Positions 18,149 through 26,740 of a stretch of 64,000 nucleotides of DNA are shown here, piece by piece; position 1 is the first letter of the stretch, and every line of letters starts with the position of its first letter. The position numbers and the translations under genes are program-made. The notes below the pieces were generated by a model, which did no database searches, was not told the origin of the DNA, and saw only the letters and a program-made list of their open reading frames with translations. The DNA lies in the NCBI RefSeq assembly GCF_000701345.1, contig NZ_KL370775.1, forward strand, positions 1 to 64,000, in the 5' to 3' direction. Origin of the DNA: Bradyrhizobium sp. URHD0069. GTDB lineage: Bacteria > Pseudomonadota > Alphaproteobacteria > Rhizobiales > Xanthobacteraceae.

Positions 18149-18177
18149 GAGCCTGACGAAATCGCCAGGCTCTTTTT
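18149..18177 (+). terminator. Rho-independent terminator after the secretion operon
   Basis: GAGCCTG (18149-18155) pairs perfectly with CAGGCTC (18166-18172) and is followed at once by TTTTT (18173-18177). It is a classical intrinsic terminator 88 nt after the HlyD-type gene. Confidence 0.8.
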
Positions 18178-18235
18178 GGCTATGTCCAACGCGGTGCAGT
18201 TTGCTGAGCGGCTGGCAGGGATGCCCATAGTACTT

Positions 18236-18284
18236 TCCTGTTTCCAGCGAGAGATTTCCTGTTTCTCGGGATGGCTTCCCTGTC
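18236..18284. repeat. Array of CCTGTT-type motifs with 21-nt period (copy 2)
   Basis: TTTCCTGTTTC motifs begin their CC at 18237 and 18258, and a CCTGT at 18279, again exactly 21 nt apart. Same orientation and period as the array at 5758-5806. The two arrays flank the RTX secretion locus. The rest of 18178-18458 holds nothing else I can support. Confidence 0.55.
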
Positions 18285-18458
18285 AAGGATTTCGGGGGCA
18301 AGAAATGCCAGTCGAAGCTCGTTCCCGACTACCTTTTATTGAACTTCAGTGTCTTGGGCTTCGGGCGCAATCGCCGAGCCGCTTCAGGGTCGTTCGTCGA
18401 AGCTACACCGGCGAGATATGAACTTGGCGAAGAGTAGATCGTGTTTTACTGATGATGC

Positions 18459-19332
18459 ATGGCGCCTCATCCGTTGTCCCGCATTGTCGGTCAATTCAAG
18501 CGAGAGCATTCGCGAACTGGATCATTGATTATCACCTTCTACGGTGACGCGATCCTTTCCGCGCGGTGGATCGGTATGGCTAGGCACGTTGATGACCTTT
18601 CTGGAAACGCTTCAGATCGATAGCGGCGTGGTGCGGACCGCCGTATCACGTCTTGCCACCGATGGTTGGCTCGACCGCGACAAGGTCGGTCGCAATAGCT
18701 TCTACAAGTTGGCCGCGAGCGGCCGCGAGCGATTCGAGTCGGGCGTGGCACATGTATACAATCCGCAATCGCCGGATTGGGCGGGGCGCCTTGAACTTGT
18801 GTTGATCAGTAATGGTGCAGACCGCGACGCGTCACGGGCCGCGTTGAACGAGGCAGGTTTCGGAAACCCGATGCCGGGCGTTTGGGTGGCGCCATCGGGC
18901 GTTGCGCTGCCTTCGGTGGCGGCTGGCGCGATCCGATTGGAGGTCTCGGCTGACAATGAAATGGGGCGACGCCTGATCGGGGAATCCTGGCCGCTGCCGC
19001 GTATCGCGGATTCATATCGGGTTTTTCTGAAACTGTTTGCGCCGCTCGATAACTGGGTCGCGGGCTCCGACACCCTGCCTCCAGCGGATGCGATGCTGGT
19101 GCGTGTTCTTTTGATCGATCAGTATCGCCGTGTCCTGCTGCGCGATCCTCTGCTTCCGCCTGAGCTGTTGCCTGCGGACTGGCCAGCCGCAGAGGCCAGA
19201 GCGCTTTGCGGGCGCATCTATCGGGCGCTGCTCCCGGAAGCCGAACAATGGCTGGACCTGCATGGTCAAAGCGCCGCTGGAAAACTGCCGCCAGCCGGCA
19301 AGGAACTCGCGAGAAGGTTCGCCGAACGGTAG
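18459..19332 (+). pseudogene. paaX: PaaX-type phenylacetyl-CoA-responsive repressor, frameshifted
   Basis: A PaaX-family regulator whose frame is broken once. From ATG 18459 the frame reads MAPHPLSRIVGQFKREHSR then GSLIITFYGDAIL; after 18557 the match continues one base later as FPRGGSVWLGTLMTFLETLQ and VVRTAVSRLATDGWL, the winged-helix DNA-binding domain. One extra T in TTT at 18556-18558 explains it. The rest (GWL to LARRFAER) is the PaaX effector domain with the C-terminal region seen in family members; repaired length is about 290 residues, normal for PaaX. Family members repress paa genes until phenylacetyl-CoA binds. It may be a sequencing error or real loss; a restart at 18544 would lack the first helix. 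Confidence 0.8.
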
Positions 19333-19341
19333 CTCGATATG

Positions 19342-19376
19342 TTACAAAAATGTCTTGCATATGGATATTTTTGTTA
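19342..19376. promoter_or_regulatory. Candidate operator/promoter of the paaABCDE operon
   Basis: TTACAAAAATGTC (19342-19354) and GATATTTTTGTTA (19364-19376) are inverted repeats matching at 11 of 13 positions around a 9-nt spacer, 33 nt before the paaA start. The position suits a repressor (PaaX or PaaR) overlapping the promoter. A half site, ACCGACCGG, near 19390 resembles the TetR-type palindrome found at 29419. Confidence 0.5.
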
Positions 19377-19408
19377 TATGTTTGAGAAAACCGACCGGAG
19401 GAAGAGGC

Positions 19409-20401
19409 ATGTATACGCAAGCCCTAAATGCGCCGCAGGCTGACGATCGGCATTTGGAAGACGCTGGCAAATCCGCCCGTTTCGAAGAGCGTGTCGCCAA
19501 CGAGGAGCGTATCGAGCCCAATGACTGGATGCCCGCGGCCTATCGCAAGACGCTGACGCGGCAGATCTCGCAACATGCGCATTCCGAAATCGTCGGCATG
19601 CTTCCGGAAGGTAACTGGATCACCCGCGCGCCGACGCTGCGCCGCAAGGCGGCTCTGCTGGCGAAGGTGCAGGACGAATGCGGGCATGGTCTCTATCTGT
19701 ATGCAGCCGCTGAAACACTCGGTACCTCGCGAGAGGAGCTGATTGATCAGATGCTGAGCGGCAAGGCCAAGTATTCGTCCATCTTCAATTACCCGACGCT
19801 GACCTGGGCTGATATCGGCGCGATCGGATGGTTGGTGGATGGTGCCGCCATCATGAACCAGATTCCGCTGTGCCGGTGTTCTTACGGTCCCTATGCGCGC
19901 GCCATGATCCGCGTCTGCAAGGAGGAGTCGTTCCATCAACGCCAGGGTTATGAGATCATGGTGACGCTGTCGCACGGCTCGATCGAACAGAAAGCGATGG
20001 CTCAGAGCGCGCTGGATCGCTGGTGGTGGCAATGCCTGATGATGTTTGGTCCGCCTGATGGCGAGAGCCAGCACAGCGATCAATCCACGCGCTGGAAGAT
20101 CAAGCGTTTTTCCAACGACGAATTGCGCCAGAAGTTCGTCGATGCCACCGTTCCCCAGGCGGAATACCTCGGCCTCAAGGTCCCGGATGCGGACTTGAAG
20201 TGGAACGAAGCGACTGGTCATTGGGACTACGGCGTCATCGACTGGAAGGAATTCCAGGACGTGCTGTCAGGCAATGGTCCCTGCAATCGTGATCGCCTCG
20301 CCGCGCGCCGCAAGGCGCATGATGAAGGCGCGTGGGTGCGTGAAGCCGCCGTAGCTTACGAGGAGAAGCAGCGGGCGCGTCGCGCGACCGCTGCGGCTTG
20401 A
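19409..20401 (+). CDS. paaA: 1,2-phenylacetyl-CoA epoxidase catalytic subunit PaaA
   Basis: 330 residues. PaaA is the di-iron monooxygenase subunit of the PaaABC(D)E complex, which epoxidises the ring of phenylacetyl-CoA. The iron-binding pattern is visible ([37 protein letters not shown]). The start ATG 19409 is preceded by a strong GGAGGAAGAGG; an upstream open frame overlaps paaX in a different frame and is not coding. First gene of paaABCDE, under the palindromic site at 19342-19376. Acts in the cytoplasm. Confidence 0.96.
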   Translation: MYTQALNAPQADDRHLEDAGKSARFEERVANEERIEPNDWMPAAYRKTLTRQISQHAHSEIVGMLPEGNWITRAPTLRRKAALLAKVQDECGHGLYLYAAAETLGTSREELIDQMLSGKAKYSSIFNYPTLTWADIGAIGWLVDGAAIMNQIPLCRCSYGPYARAMIRVCKEESFHQRQGYEIMVTLSHGSIEQKAMAQSALDRWWWQCLMMFGPPDGESQHSDQSTRWKIKRFSNDELRQKFVDATVPQAEYLGLKVPDADLKWNEATGHWDYGVIDWKEFQDVLSGNGPCNRDRLAARRKAHDEGAWVREAAVAYEEKQRARRATAAA

Positions 20402-20423
20402 GAAGAATTTCAGGGAGCTGATC

Positions 20424-20711
20424 ATGAGCACGCCGAACATCCAGCTTTGGGAAGTTTTCATCCGCAGCCGCAACGGGCTCGCACACAAGCATGTCGGGTC
20501 GCTTCACGCCGCCGATGCGGTGCTGGCGATCCAGGCCGCCCGCGACATCTACACGCGTCGTGGCGAAGGGCTGTCGATCTGGATCGTTCCTTCAGACGCG
20601 ATTATCGCCTCGGATCCCGCGGAAAAAGATATGATGTTCGAACCCGCGATGTCAAAGATCTACCGTCATCCGACGTTTTACGATGTGCCGGATGAAGTCG
20701 GACATATGTAA
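20424..20711 (+). CDS. paaB: Phenylacetyl-CoA epoxidase subunit PaaB
   Basis: 95 residues, the usual PaaB length. The N-terminus reads WEVFIRSRNGLAHKHVGSLH, and later there is an AIQAARDIYTRRGEGLSIW block, both diagnostic. PaaB is a small structural subunit needed for an active epoxidase complex and has no known catalytic residues. ATG 20424 has an upstream AGGGAG. It follows paaA by 22 nt; a short hairpin separates it from paaC. Confidence 0.94.
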   Translation: MSTPNIQLWEVFIRSRNGLAHKHVGSLHAADAVLAIQAARDIYTRRGEGLSIWIVPSDAIIASDPAEKDMMFEPAMSKIYRHPTFYDVPDEVGHM

Positions 20712-20720
20712 GTGAGCTGC

Positions 20721-20738
20721 GCGCGACTTTTGTCGCGC
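20721..20738 (+). other. Intra-operon hairpin between paaB and paaC
   Basis: GCGCGAC (20721-20727), loop TTTT, GTCGCGC (20732-20738) form a perfect 7-bp stem in the 78-nt paaB-paaC gap. It may stabilise or process the upstream paaAB message; no T-run follows. Confidence 0.45.
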
Positions 20739-20789
20739 AAGCATCACGCCTAGCAACAAGAGCTACGCTTGCCAACAGGATCGCCAGCC

Positions 20790-21566
20790 ATGGCCGCAGC
20801 TTCCATCTCGGTCGTCGAGAGTCCTCTCGTACTCTATGCGCTGCGTCGCGCCGACGATGCGCTGATCCTGGGGCACCGTCTGTCCGAGTGGTGCGGTCAC
20901 GCGCCGATGATGGAAGAGGACATGGCGCTCGCCAATATGGGCCTCGATCTGATAGGCCAGGCGCGCGAGCTCTATAGCTACGCTGCTAAGGTCGAAGACG
21001 CCGGCAACGACGAAGACGGCTACGCCTATCTGCGTGATGTCCGTCAGTACCGTAATTTGTTGTTGGTCGAACAGCCGAACGGCGACTTTGCCCGCACCAT
21101 CGTTCGGCAGTTCCTGTACTCGGCCTTCGCCGATTTATACTGGCAGGCCATGATGAATTCGAGGGATGCCACGCTGGCAGCGATCGCCGCGAAATCGGAA
21201 AAGGAAAGCGCATATCACCTCAGGCATTCCTCCGAATGGGTGATCCGACTCGGCGACGGCACGGCAGAGAGCCATCGGCGCGCGCAAGCCGCAGTTGACG
21301 ATCTCTGGGCGTTTACAGGTGAGCTTTTTTACACCGATGAAAGCGATCGTGGTCTCATCGCAGATCAGCTTGTCGTCGATCCGGAGAGCCTGCGCACCGG
21401 CTGGATTGAAATCGTCAAGGAAGTTCTGCAGACGGCGACGCTGGATTGCCCCACCAAAGGTTGGATGCAGAAGGGCGGCCGCTACGGGAATCATAGTGAA
21501 CATCTGGGGCATCTTCTCAGCGAGCTGCAGTCGTTGCAGCGCTCGTTCCCGGGCGCAAAATGGTAA
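20790..21566 (+). CDS. paaC: Phenylacetyl-CoA epoxidase structural subunit PaaC
   Basis: 258 residues. PaaC is the ferritin-like, metal-free partner of PaaA. Visible family segments are ADDALILGHRLSEWCGHAP, EEDMALANMGLDLIGQAREL, and KWVIRLGDGTAESHRR-like text (EWVIRLGDGTAES). The ATG at 20790 was chosen because it follows CAGGA with a suitable spacer and gives the usual length. It overlaps the paaD start by 7 nt, implying translational coupling. Confidence 0.95.
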   Translation: MAAASISVVESPLVLYALRRADDALILGHRLSEWCGHAPMMEEDMALANMGLDLIGQARELYSYAAKVEDAGNDEDGYAYLRDVRQYRNLLLVEQPNGDFARTIVRQFLYSAFADLYWQAMMNSRDATLAAIAAKSEKESAYHLRHSSEWVIRLGDGTAESHRRAQAAVDDLWAFTGELFYTDESDRGLIADQLVVDPESLRTGWIEIVKEVLQTATLDCPTKGWMQKGGRYGNHSEHLGHLLSELQSLQRSFPGAKW

Positions 21567-22063
21567 CAGCCGGCACCAACGATAGCGCGTTGCGCGAACT
21601 CGCCTGGGCCGCGGCGGCGCAGGTGGTAGATCCGGAAATTCCGGTTCTAACCATCGCCGATCTCGGCGTGCTGCGCGAGGTCTCGGTAGTTGACGGACAG
21701 GTCGAGGTCGCGATTACGCCGACCTACTCTGGATGCCCGGCCATGAACATGATCGCGCTGGAGATTGAGTTGGCGCTCGCGCGTGAGGGGATGCCGAATT
21801 CGAAGGTCAGAACGGTGTTATCGCCAGCCTGGACGACGGACTGGATGAGCGACGAAGGTCGCCGAAAGCTCAAGGACTATGGCGTGGCACCTCCGCAGAC
21901 CGGCGGCGGCCGTCGCGCGTTGTTCGGCGAACAGCAGGTCGCTTGCCCGCAATGTGGTTCGACCAATACCGAAGTACTGTCCGAATTTGGCTCAACGTCG
22001 TGCAAGGCGCTCTGGCGCTGCATCGCGTGCAGTGAGCCGTTCGATTATTTCAAATGTCATTAG
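21560..22063 (+). CDS. paaD: Phenylacetate degradation protein PaaD (iron-sulfur/maturation factor)
   Basis: 167 residues. The N-terminal MIP18/DUF59 domain (VVDPEIPVLTIADLGVLREV) resembles SufT-type iron-sulfur assembly factors. The C-terminal zinc-ribbon-like part has four cysteines in two pairs (CPQCGSTNTE and WRCIACSEPF). PaaD is thought to help mature the PaaE or PaaA cofactors. Overlaps paaC, and paaE begins 12 nt downstream. Confidence 0.94.
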   Translation: MVTAGTNDSALRELAWAAAAQVVDPEIPVLTIADLGVLREVSVVDGQVEVAITPTYSGCPAMNMIALEIELALAREGMPNSKVRTVLSPAWTTDWMSDEGRRKLKDYGVAPPQTGGGRRALFGEQQVACPQCGSTNTEVLSEFGSTSCKALWRCIACSEPFDYFKCH

Positions 22064-22075
22064 GACGACCGGCCG

Positions 22076-23155
22076 ATGTCTCTCACACCAAAATTCCATC
22101 GTCTCGCGGTTGATGATCTGCGTCGGGAAACCTCCGACACGGTGTCGATGACATTTGCAATTCCTGAAGACCTCGCAGGGGACTACGCGTTTGCTCCCGG
22201 TCAGTATCTGACACTGCGGACCATGATGGATGGCGAAGAGGTGCGCCGATCATATTCGATCTGCTCAAGCCCCGATGACCACGAGCTGCGCATTGCCGTG
22301 AAGAAAGTCGACGGTGGTGCGTTCTCCAGCTGGGCGCTGGACCAACTCAAATCGGGTGACGAACTGGATGTCATGACGCCGACCGGACGTTTTGGCGTCG
22401 CTCACGCGCCGGAGCAGGCCCGCATCCATGTCGGCTTTGCCGCCGGCTCCGGTATCACGCCGATCATGTCGATCATCCGCGGTATTCTCGCGCGTGAGCC
22501 GAAGAGCTGCTTCTTTCTGTTTTATGGCAATCGGACCCCGTCCGGCATTCTGTTTCGGCAGGCGCTGGAGGAACTGAAAGACCGATTCATGGGCCGTTTA
22601 TCGGTGTTTCACGTACTCTCGCAAGAAGAACAGGACCTGCCAATCCTGTACGGCAGGCTGGATAGCGACAAGGTCTCGATCCTTCTACGCGCGATGGTGC
22701 CGGCGCAGGCCGTCGATCACGTCTTTATCTGCGGTCCGGTGGCGATGAGCGAGGAGATCGCCGCGACCTGCATCGAGCTCGGCGTGGTTGCCGATCATGT
22801 TCACGTTGAGCGTTTCGTCTCGGGCCTCGGCGGCAAGCCGCGGCCGAAGCCGATCGTGGCGCCGGAGACGCCGCCCAAGGCAATCGCAGCCCTCATCGTC
22901 GATGGCAAGCGCAAGGACGTGCCGCTGGTGGATGGTGAATCCGTCCTCGACGCGGCGCTTCGCGCGGGCATGGACCTGCCTTATGCCTGCAAGGGCGGAA
23001 TGTGCAGCACGTGCCGCGCCAAGGTCATCGAGGGCGAGGCCCGGATGGATGTCAATTATTCGCTGGAGCCATGGGAGCTGAAAGCGGGCTTCGTGCTCAC
23101 CTGTCAGGCCCATCCGGTGTCGGACCGCATCACTATCGACTACGATCAGGTTTGA
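22076..23155 (+). CDS. paaE: Phenylacetyl-CoA epoxidase reductase PaaE
   Basis: 359 residues. An FAD-binding/ferredoxin-NADP reductase module (RRSYSICSSPDD for FAD, GFAAGSGITPIMSI for the pyridine nucleotide) is followed by a C-terminal plant-type 2Fe-2S domain with cysteines in YACKGGMCSTCRAKV and LTCQAHP. It passes electrons from NADPH to PaaA. Last gene of paaABCDE. Its stop (23153-23155) directly abuts the stop of the convergent thioesterase remnant. Confidence 0.96.
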   Translation: MSLTPKFHRLAVDDLRRETSDTVSMTFAIPEDLAGDYAFAPGQYLTLRTMMDGEEVRRSYSICSSPDDHELRIAVKKVDGGAFSSWALDQLKSGDELDVMTPTGRFGVAHAPEQARIHVGFAAGSGITPIMSIIRGILAREPKSCFFLFYGNRTPSGILFRQALEELKDRFMGRLSVFHVLSQEEQDLPILYGRLDSDKVSILLRAMVPAQAVDHVFICGPVAMSEEIAATCIELGVVADHVHVERFVSGLGGKPRPKPIVAPETPPKAIAALIVDGKRKDVPLVDGESVLDAALRAGMDLPYACKGGMCSTCRAKVIEGEARMDVNYSLEPWELKAGFVLTCQAHPVSDRITIDYDQV

Positions 23156-23466
23156 TCATTTGCCGTCGCGCATCAAGGCATAGGCGGTTTGCGCCGACGC
23201 GATCGGTCTTGCATCGCTCTGCGTCGTAATTGGCACGCTGCCGAAAGCCATGGTGCGGCCGAGCCCGACGACACGCGCCTCTGCAAGCAGATCGGAACGC
23301 ATCGCCGGCTTGAGAAAGTGGATGGTCAGAGTCTATCCGAAAATCGCATACGCAGAATAGCGCCGTTGGCGTCGATGCTCTCGATGGACAGATCGAGATC
23401 CTGGACCCATGGGGCGAAGACGGTCCGTAGCAGGTTGGTGGCAGCGGATTCGCCGAATGTCGTCAT
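23156..23466 (-). pseudogene. PaaI-like hotdog-fold thioesterase, internally deleted
   Basis: The minus strand from ATG 23464-23466 encodes an N-terminal part (SAATNLLRTVFAPWVQDLDL then GAILRMRFSDRL) that meets a stop. The frame then changes and the C-terminus of the same family resumes (TIHFLKPAMRSDLLAEARVV then SAQTAYALMRDGK). The central hotdog segment expected between RFSDRL and TIHFL, of roughly 40-50 residues with the usual catalytic region, is missing at about 23,325. This is a deletion scar in an acyl-CoA thioesterase gene linked to paa. It lies convergent to paaE, with no space between the stops. Confidence 0.65.
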
Positions 23467-23633
23467 CGCGGAGCATCCTGCAATCAGTGTGAAGCAACTA
23501 TCCAACCGTTACGGGCAATGATGTGAAGCCGCGAAATCGGGCGCGCCGGGCCCGGTGTGCGGGTCCTGCGGCTGCGAAATCGGGGAATTGGGCCATGAAG
23601 TGCCTCTCTGACGGCAACAGCCCTGTGATGGGC

Positions 23634-23945
23634 TCAGGCCAGTATCTCGTTGATCTGAACCGTGGCTTGCGTATCGGTGAAGTTTGGGATGTCGGCGAAT
23701 ATCTCGCGGCCGTGCGCCTTGCCCGCGGCTTTGAAATTGTCGATAGAGCCGAAAGTCAGCAGCGCCATCATCTGATAATCGGCGCCGCTGCCATCCGGCT
23801 TGCCGGTTCCCTTAGCGACTTGAACCTGACTCAGCCCGTGCGGGTTCCAGCGCTCCTTGACCAGCGGGATATGTTTGCCGAGATAATAATCGAGGTCGAA
23901 TTTCGTCTCGGCCCCGGCGGGGTACATCACCGTGATGAGGATCAT
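23634..23945 (-). CDS. EthD-domain protein
   Basis: About 103 residues with the EthD/ferredoxin-like dimeric alpha-beta barrel pattern (ILITVMYPAGAETKFDLDYY, GKHIPLVKERW, FADIPNFTDTQATVQINEI). The start is decided by the RBS: GGAG abuts the upstream ATG (23951) but sits 6 nt before the ATG at 23945. EthD-like proteins occur in several degradation operons, often with unproven roles. The gene lies just downstream of paaZ on the same strand and is probably co-transcribed. Confidence 0.82.
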   Translation of the reverse strand: MILITVMYPAGAETKFDLDYYLGKHIPLVKERWNPHGLSQVQVAKGTGKPDGSGADYQMMALLTFGSIDNFKAAGKAHGREIFADIPNFTDTQATVQINEILA

Positions 23946-24011
23946 GGTCATCTCCTGAATAGATTGCGGGTTTGATGGCCGGCGCCGATTGATCGGTGCC
24001 GGATGGAAGGA

Positions 24012-26039
24012 TCAGGGGCGCACGGCGTTCATGGTAAGCAGTTCATAGGTTGCCGCGGTGTCTCCCGTGGCTGTCGTGATCTCGACGTCCCAGCGCACCT
24101 CGCCATACTGCTTGTTGCGCGGCGACTTTTCCTTCGCGGTCAACCGCACCTTGATGGCTTCGCCGGGCTGCACCGGCTTCACAAAGCGCAGCGAGTCCAG
24201 GCCATAATTGGCAAGCACCGGACCTGGATCGGGATCCACGAACAGTCCTGCGGCGAAAGACAACAGAAGATAGCCATGGGCGACACGACCGGGAAAGAAC
24301 GGATGTCCCTTGGTCGCTTCCTCGTCCATGTGGGCGTAGAAGGTGTCGCCAGTAAAATGAGCAAAGTGCTCGATGTCATCCAGGGTGATCGTGCGCTCCC
24401 CGGAAATGAAGGTCTGTCCAACAGCCAGGTCTTCGAAGTGATAGCGGAACGGATGGCGTTCCTTCTCGACGATCGGTGTACCCTTGGACCAGCTTCCCGT
24501 GATTCCGGTCAGCATGGCCGGTGAGCCCTGCAATGCGGTGCGTTGCATGTAGTGATGCAGGCTGCGAATGCCGCCGAGCTCCTCGCCACCGCCGGCGCGG
24601 CCGGGGCCGCCATGGACCATTTGTGGCATCGGCGAACCGTGGCCGGTCTGTTCCTTGGCGCAATCGCGATCGATCAAGACGAGGCGTCCGTGGAAGCAAC
24701 TGACGCCAAACACGAGGTCGGCTGCCGTGCTGGTGTCGTGCGTATAGATGGATGCGACGAGACTGCCGCCGCCGCGATTGGCTAGTGCGATCGCGCCGTC
24801 CAAGGCATCGTAGCCCATCACGGTGCAGACCGGGCCGAACGCTTCGATCTCGTGAACGCTGACGGCACGGGCGGGATCTGGGCAATGCAGCAGCAGCGGT
24901 GGAACGAACGCGCCGCGTTTGGCATCTGCGCCTTCGACAGCGAAATTGTCGGGATCGCCAAAGACCAGTTCGGCTTCGGCGCGCAGCTTCGCCACATTTG
25001 CAAGAACGTCGCGCCGCTGGTCGAGGCCAACCAGCGATCCCATCCGCACGTTTTCCAGTTCGGGATTGCCGATGGTGACCTTGGCCAGCCGCTCGCGCAG
25101 CGCCGAGATGACCGCATCGACATGAGCGGACGGCGCGATGGCGCGGCGGATCGCGGTGCACTTCTGCCCTGCCTTCACCGTCATTTCCTTCGCCACTTCC
25201 TTGACGAAGAGGTCGAACTCCGGCGTGCCGGGAGCGGCATCCGGCGCAAGGATAGCGGCGTTGAGCGAATCCCGTTCGGCCACGAAGCGCACGGCCTCGC
25301 GCGCGATGACCGGATGCCGCTGCAGCTTCTGCGACGTCTCTGCGGAGCCGGTAAAGGACACCACATCCTGGCAGGTGAGGTGATCGAACAGGTCGCCGGT
25401 CGAGCCGACGATGAACTGAAACGCGCCTTCGGGAACAAGGCCGGACGCCGCAATCATGCGCGCCAGTGCATGCGCCACATAGGAGGTCACGGCCGCAGGC
25501 TTGGTGACAACCGGGACGCCGGCGAGCAGGGCGGGAGCAAGTTTCTCCAGCATGCCCCAGCAGGGGAAGTTGAATGCATTGATATGCACGGCCACCCCGC
25601 GCATCGGTGCCATGATATGCTGGCCGGCAAAGCCGCCGCTTTTCGAGAGCGATTCGACGCCGCCATCGAGAAGAAATTTGGCATTTGGAAGTTCGCGGCG
25701 TCCCTTGCCGGCATAGACGAGCAAAGTCCCGATGCCGCCATCGACATCGATCATGCTGTCGGTGCGAGTCGCGCCGGTCTGGAACGACAGTTTGTAAAGC
25801 TGTTCTTTTCGCTCGGTCAGATATTGTCCGAGCTTCTTCAAAATATCTGCGCGCTGGTGGAAGGTCAGCCGTCGCAGGTTGGCACCGCCGATACTACGGG
25901 CATAGTCGAGCGTCTTGCGCATATCGAGGCCGCCGCTCGCCGCCTGTGCGACGACATCGCCGGAAACCGCGCTGGCGATCTCGATCATCTCGAGCCCGGG
26001 GGCTGCCCATTGACCGTACACAAAGCTTTCGAGTTTCAT
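24012..26039 (-). CDS. paaZ: PaaZ: bifunctional oxepin-CoA hydrolase / 3-oxo-5,6-dehydrosuberyl-CoA semialdehyde dehydrogenase
   Basis: 675 residues, close to the 681 of E. coli PaaZ. The N-terminal ~520 residues are an aldehyde dehydrogenase (catalytic Cys in [17 protein letters not shown] nucleotide region). The C-terminal MaoC-type hotdog hydratase has the [14 protein letters not shown] motif with the catalytic Asp and GRVAHGY. It opens the seven-membered oxepin ring and oxidises the aldehyde. The start [11 protein letters not shown] at 26039 is the family N-terminus; the longer open frame adds 15 unrelated residues. Same strand as the TetR regulator, paaK, paaI and paaG upstream. Confidence 0.95.
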   Translation of the reverse strand: MKLESFVYGQWAAPGLEMIEIASAVSGDVVAQAASGGLDMRKTLDYARSIGGANLRRLTFHQRADILKKLGQYLTERKEQLYKLSFQTGATRTDSMIDVDGGIGTLLVYAGKGRRELPNAKFLLDGGVESLSKSGGFAGQHIMAPMRGVAVHINAFNFPCWGMLEKLAPALLAGVPVVTKPAAVTSYVAHALARMIAASGLVPEGAFQFIVGSTGDLFDHLTCQDVVSFTGSAETSQKLQRHPVIAREAVRFVAERDSLNAAILAPDAAPGTPEFDLFVKEVAKEMTVKAGQKCTAIRRAIAPSAHVDAVISALRERLAKVTIGNPELENVRMGSLVGLDQRRDVLANVAKLRAEAELVFGDPDNFAVEGADAKRGAFVPPLLLHCPDPARAVSVHEIEAFGPVCTVMGYDALDGAIALANRGGGSLVASIYTHDTSTAADLVFGVSCFHGRLVLIDRDCAKEQTGHGSPMPQMVHGGPGRAGGGEELGGIRSLHHYMQRTALQGSPAMLTGITGSWSKGTPIVEKERHPFRYHFEDLAVGQTFISGERTITLDDIEHFAHFTGDTFYAHMDEEATKGHPFFPGRVAHGYLLLSFAAGLFVDPDPGPVLANYGLDSLRFVKPVQPGEAIKVRLTAKEKSPRNKQYGEVRWDVEITTATGDTAATYELLTMNAVRP

Positions 26040-26086
26040 GAGATCGCTCTTTTCTTTGGGGTGCCTGGGTTGCGATTGAAGCACCG

Positions 26087-26725
26087 CTACTTCCGCCTCG
26101 TGGCGGCGCGTTTTGGCGCGCGTGCCTTCTGCACCTGCAGGTCTCGCGTTCCATAGACGATCAGTCGTGTCACCAGGTCGGCGTAATCCGCGCGGGTGAA
26201 AGGACCCTGGCTCCTGAACCAGAGGTAATGCCAGTTGACCATCCCGAACAACGACATGGTCACGGGCTTGAGCATCGTCGTGTCCTTGAGCTCCGGAGCG
26301 ACCGCCGATACTGCGCTCGAGAAGATGCGCACGAGTTCGCGTTCCATGTTCTTCAGCGCAGATTGCCGCTCGTCCGACAGGAATCTCATGCTGCTGATCT
26401 GGACGCTGTGCTGCGCATCGGCATCGCGATATGCTTCGAGTAGCGCCGCTACCAGTTCACGCAGCCGCGCGTTCGGTGCCAGATCGGGCTGGTCTGCAGT
26501 CTCTACGACCTGCAGCAGGTCTTCGAGGTGAACGCGGATGACGTCGAACAGTAACTCATCCTTGTCCTTGTAATAATGATAAAGATTTGCCTTCGACACC
26601 CCGCATGCGGCGGCAATCTTGTTCATGGATGCACGATCATAGCCATACTCGGAGAATAGCTCCGCCGAGCGATCGAGGATCGCGCGACGCTTATCGTCGT
26701 AGTTGTTGGCGCGGAGACGGGCCAT
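26087..26725 (-). CDS. PaaR-like TetR family regulator
   Basis: 212 residues. The N-terminal HTH is KIAAACGVSKANLYHYYKDK. The C-terminus has the TetR_C ligand domain typical of regulators next to paa genes (HYLWFRSQGPFTRADYADLV). By analogy with PaaR it should repress paa genes until phenylacetyl-CoA binds. It sits between paaZ and paaK on the same strand. Candidate targets are the 7-bp-arm palindrome at 29419-29440 and the half site near 19390. Since paaX appears broken, this may be the only working paa repressor. Confidence 0.82.
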   Translation of the reverse strand: MARLRANNYDDKRRAILDRSAELFSEYGYDRASMNKIAAACGVSKANLYHYYKDKDELLFDVIRVHLEDLLQVVETADQPDLAPNARLRELVAALLEAYRDADAQHSVQISSMRFLSDERQSALKNMERELVRIFSSAVSAVAPELKDTTMLKPVTMSLFGMVNWHYLWFRSQGPFTRADYADLVTRLIVYGTRDLQVQKARAPKRAATRRK

Positions 26726-26740
26726 GTTGAAGAGGGTTCC

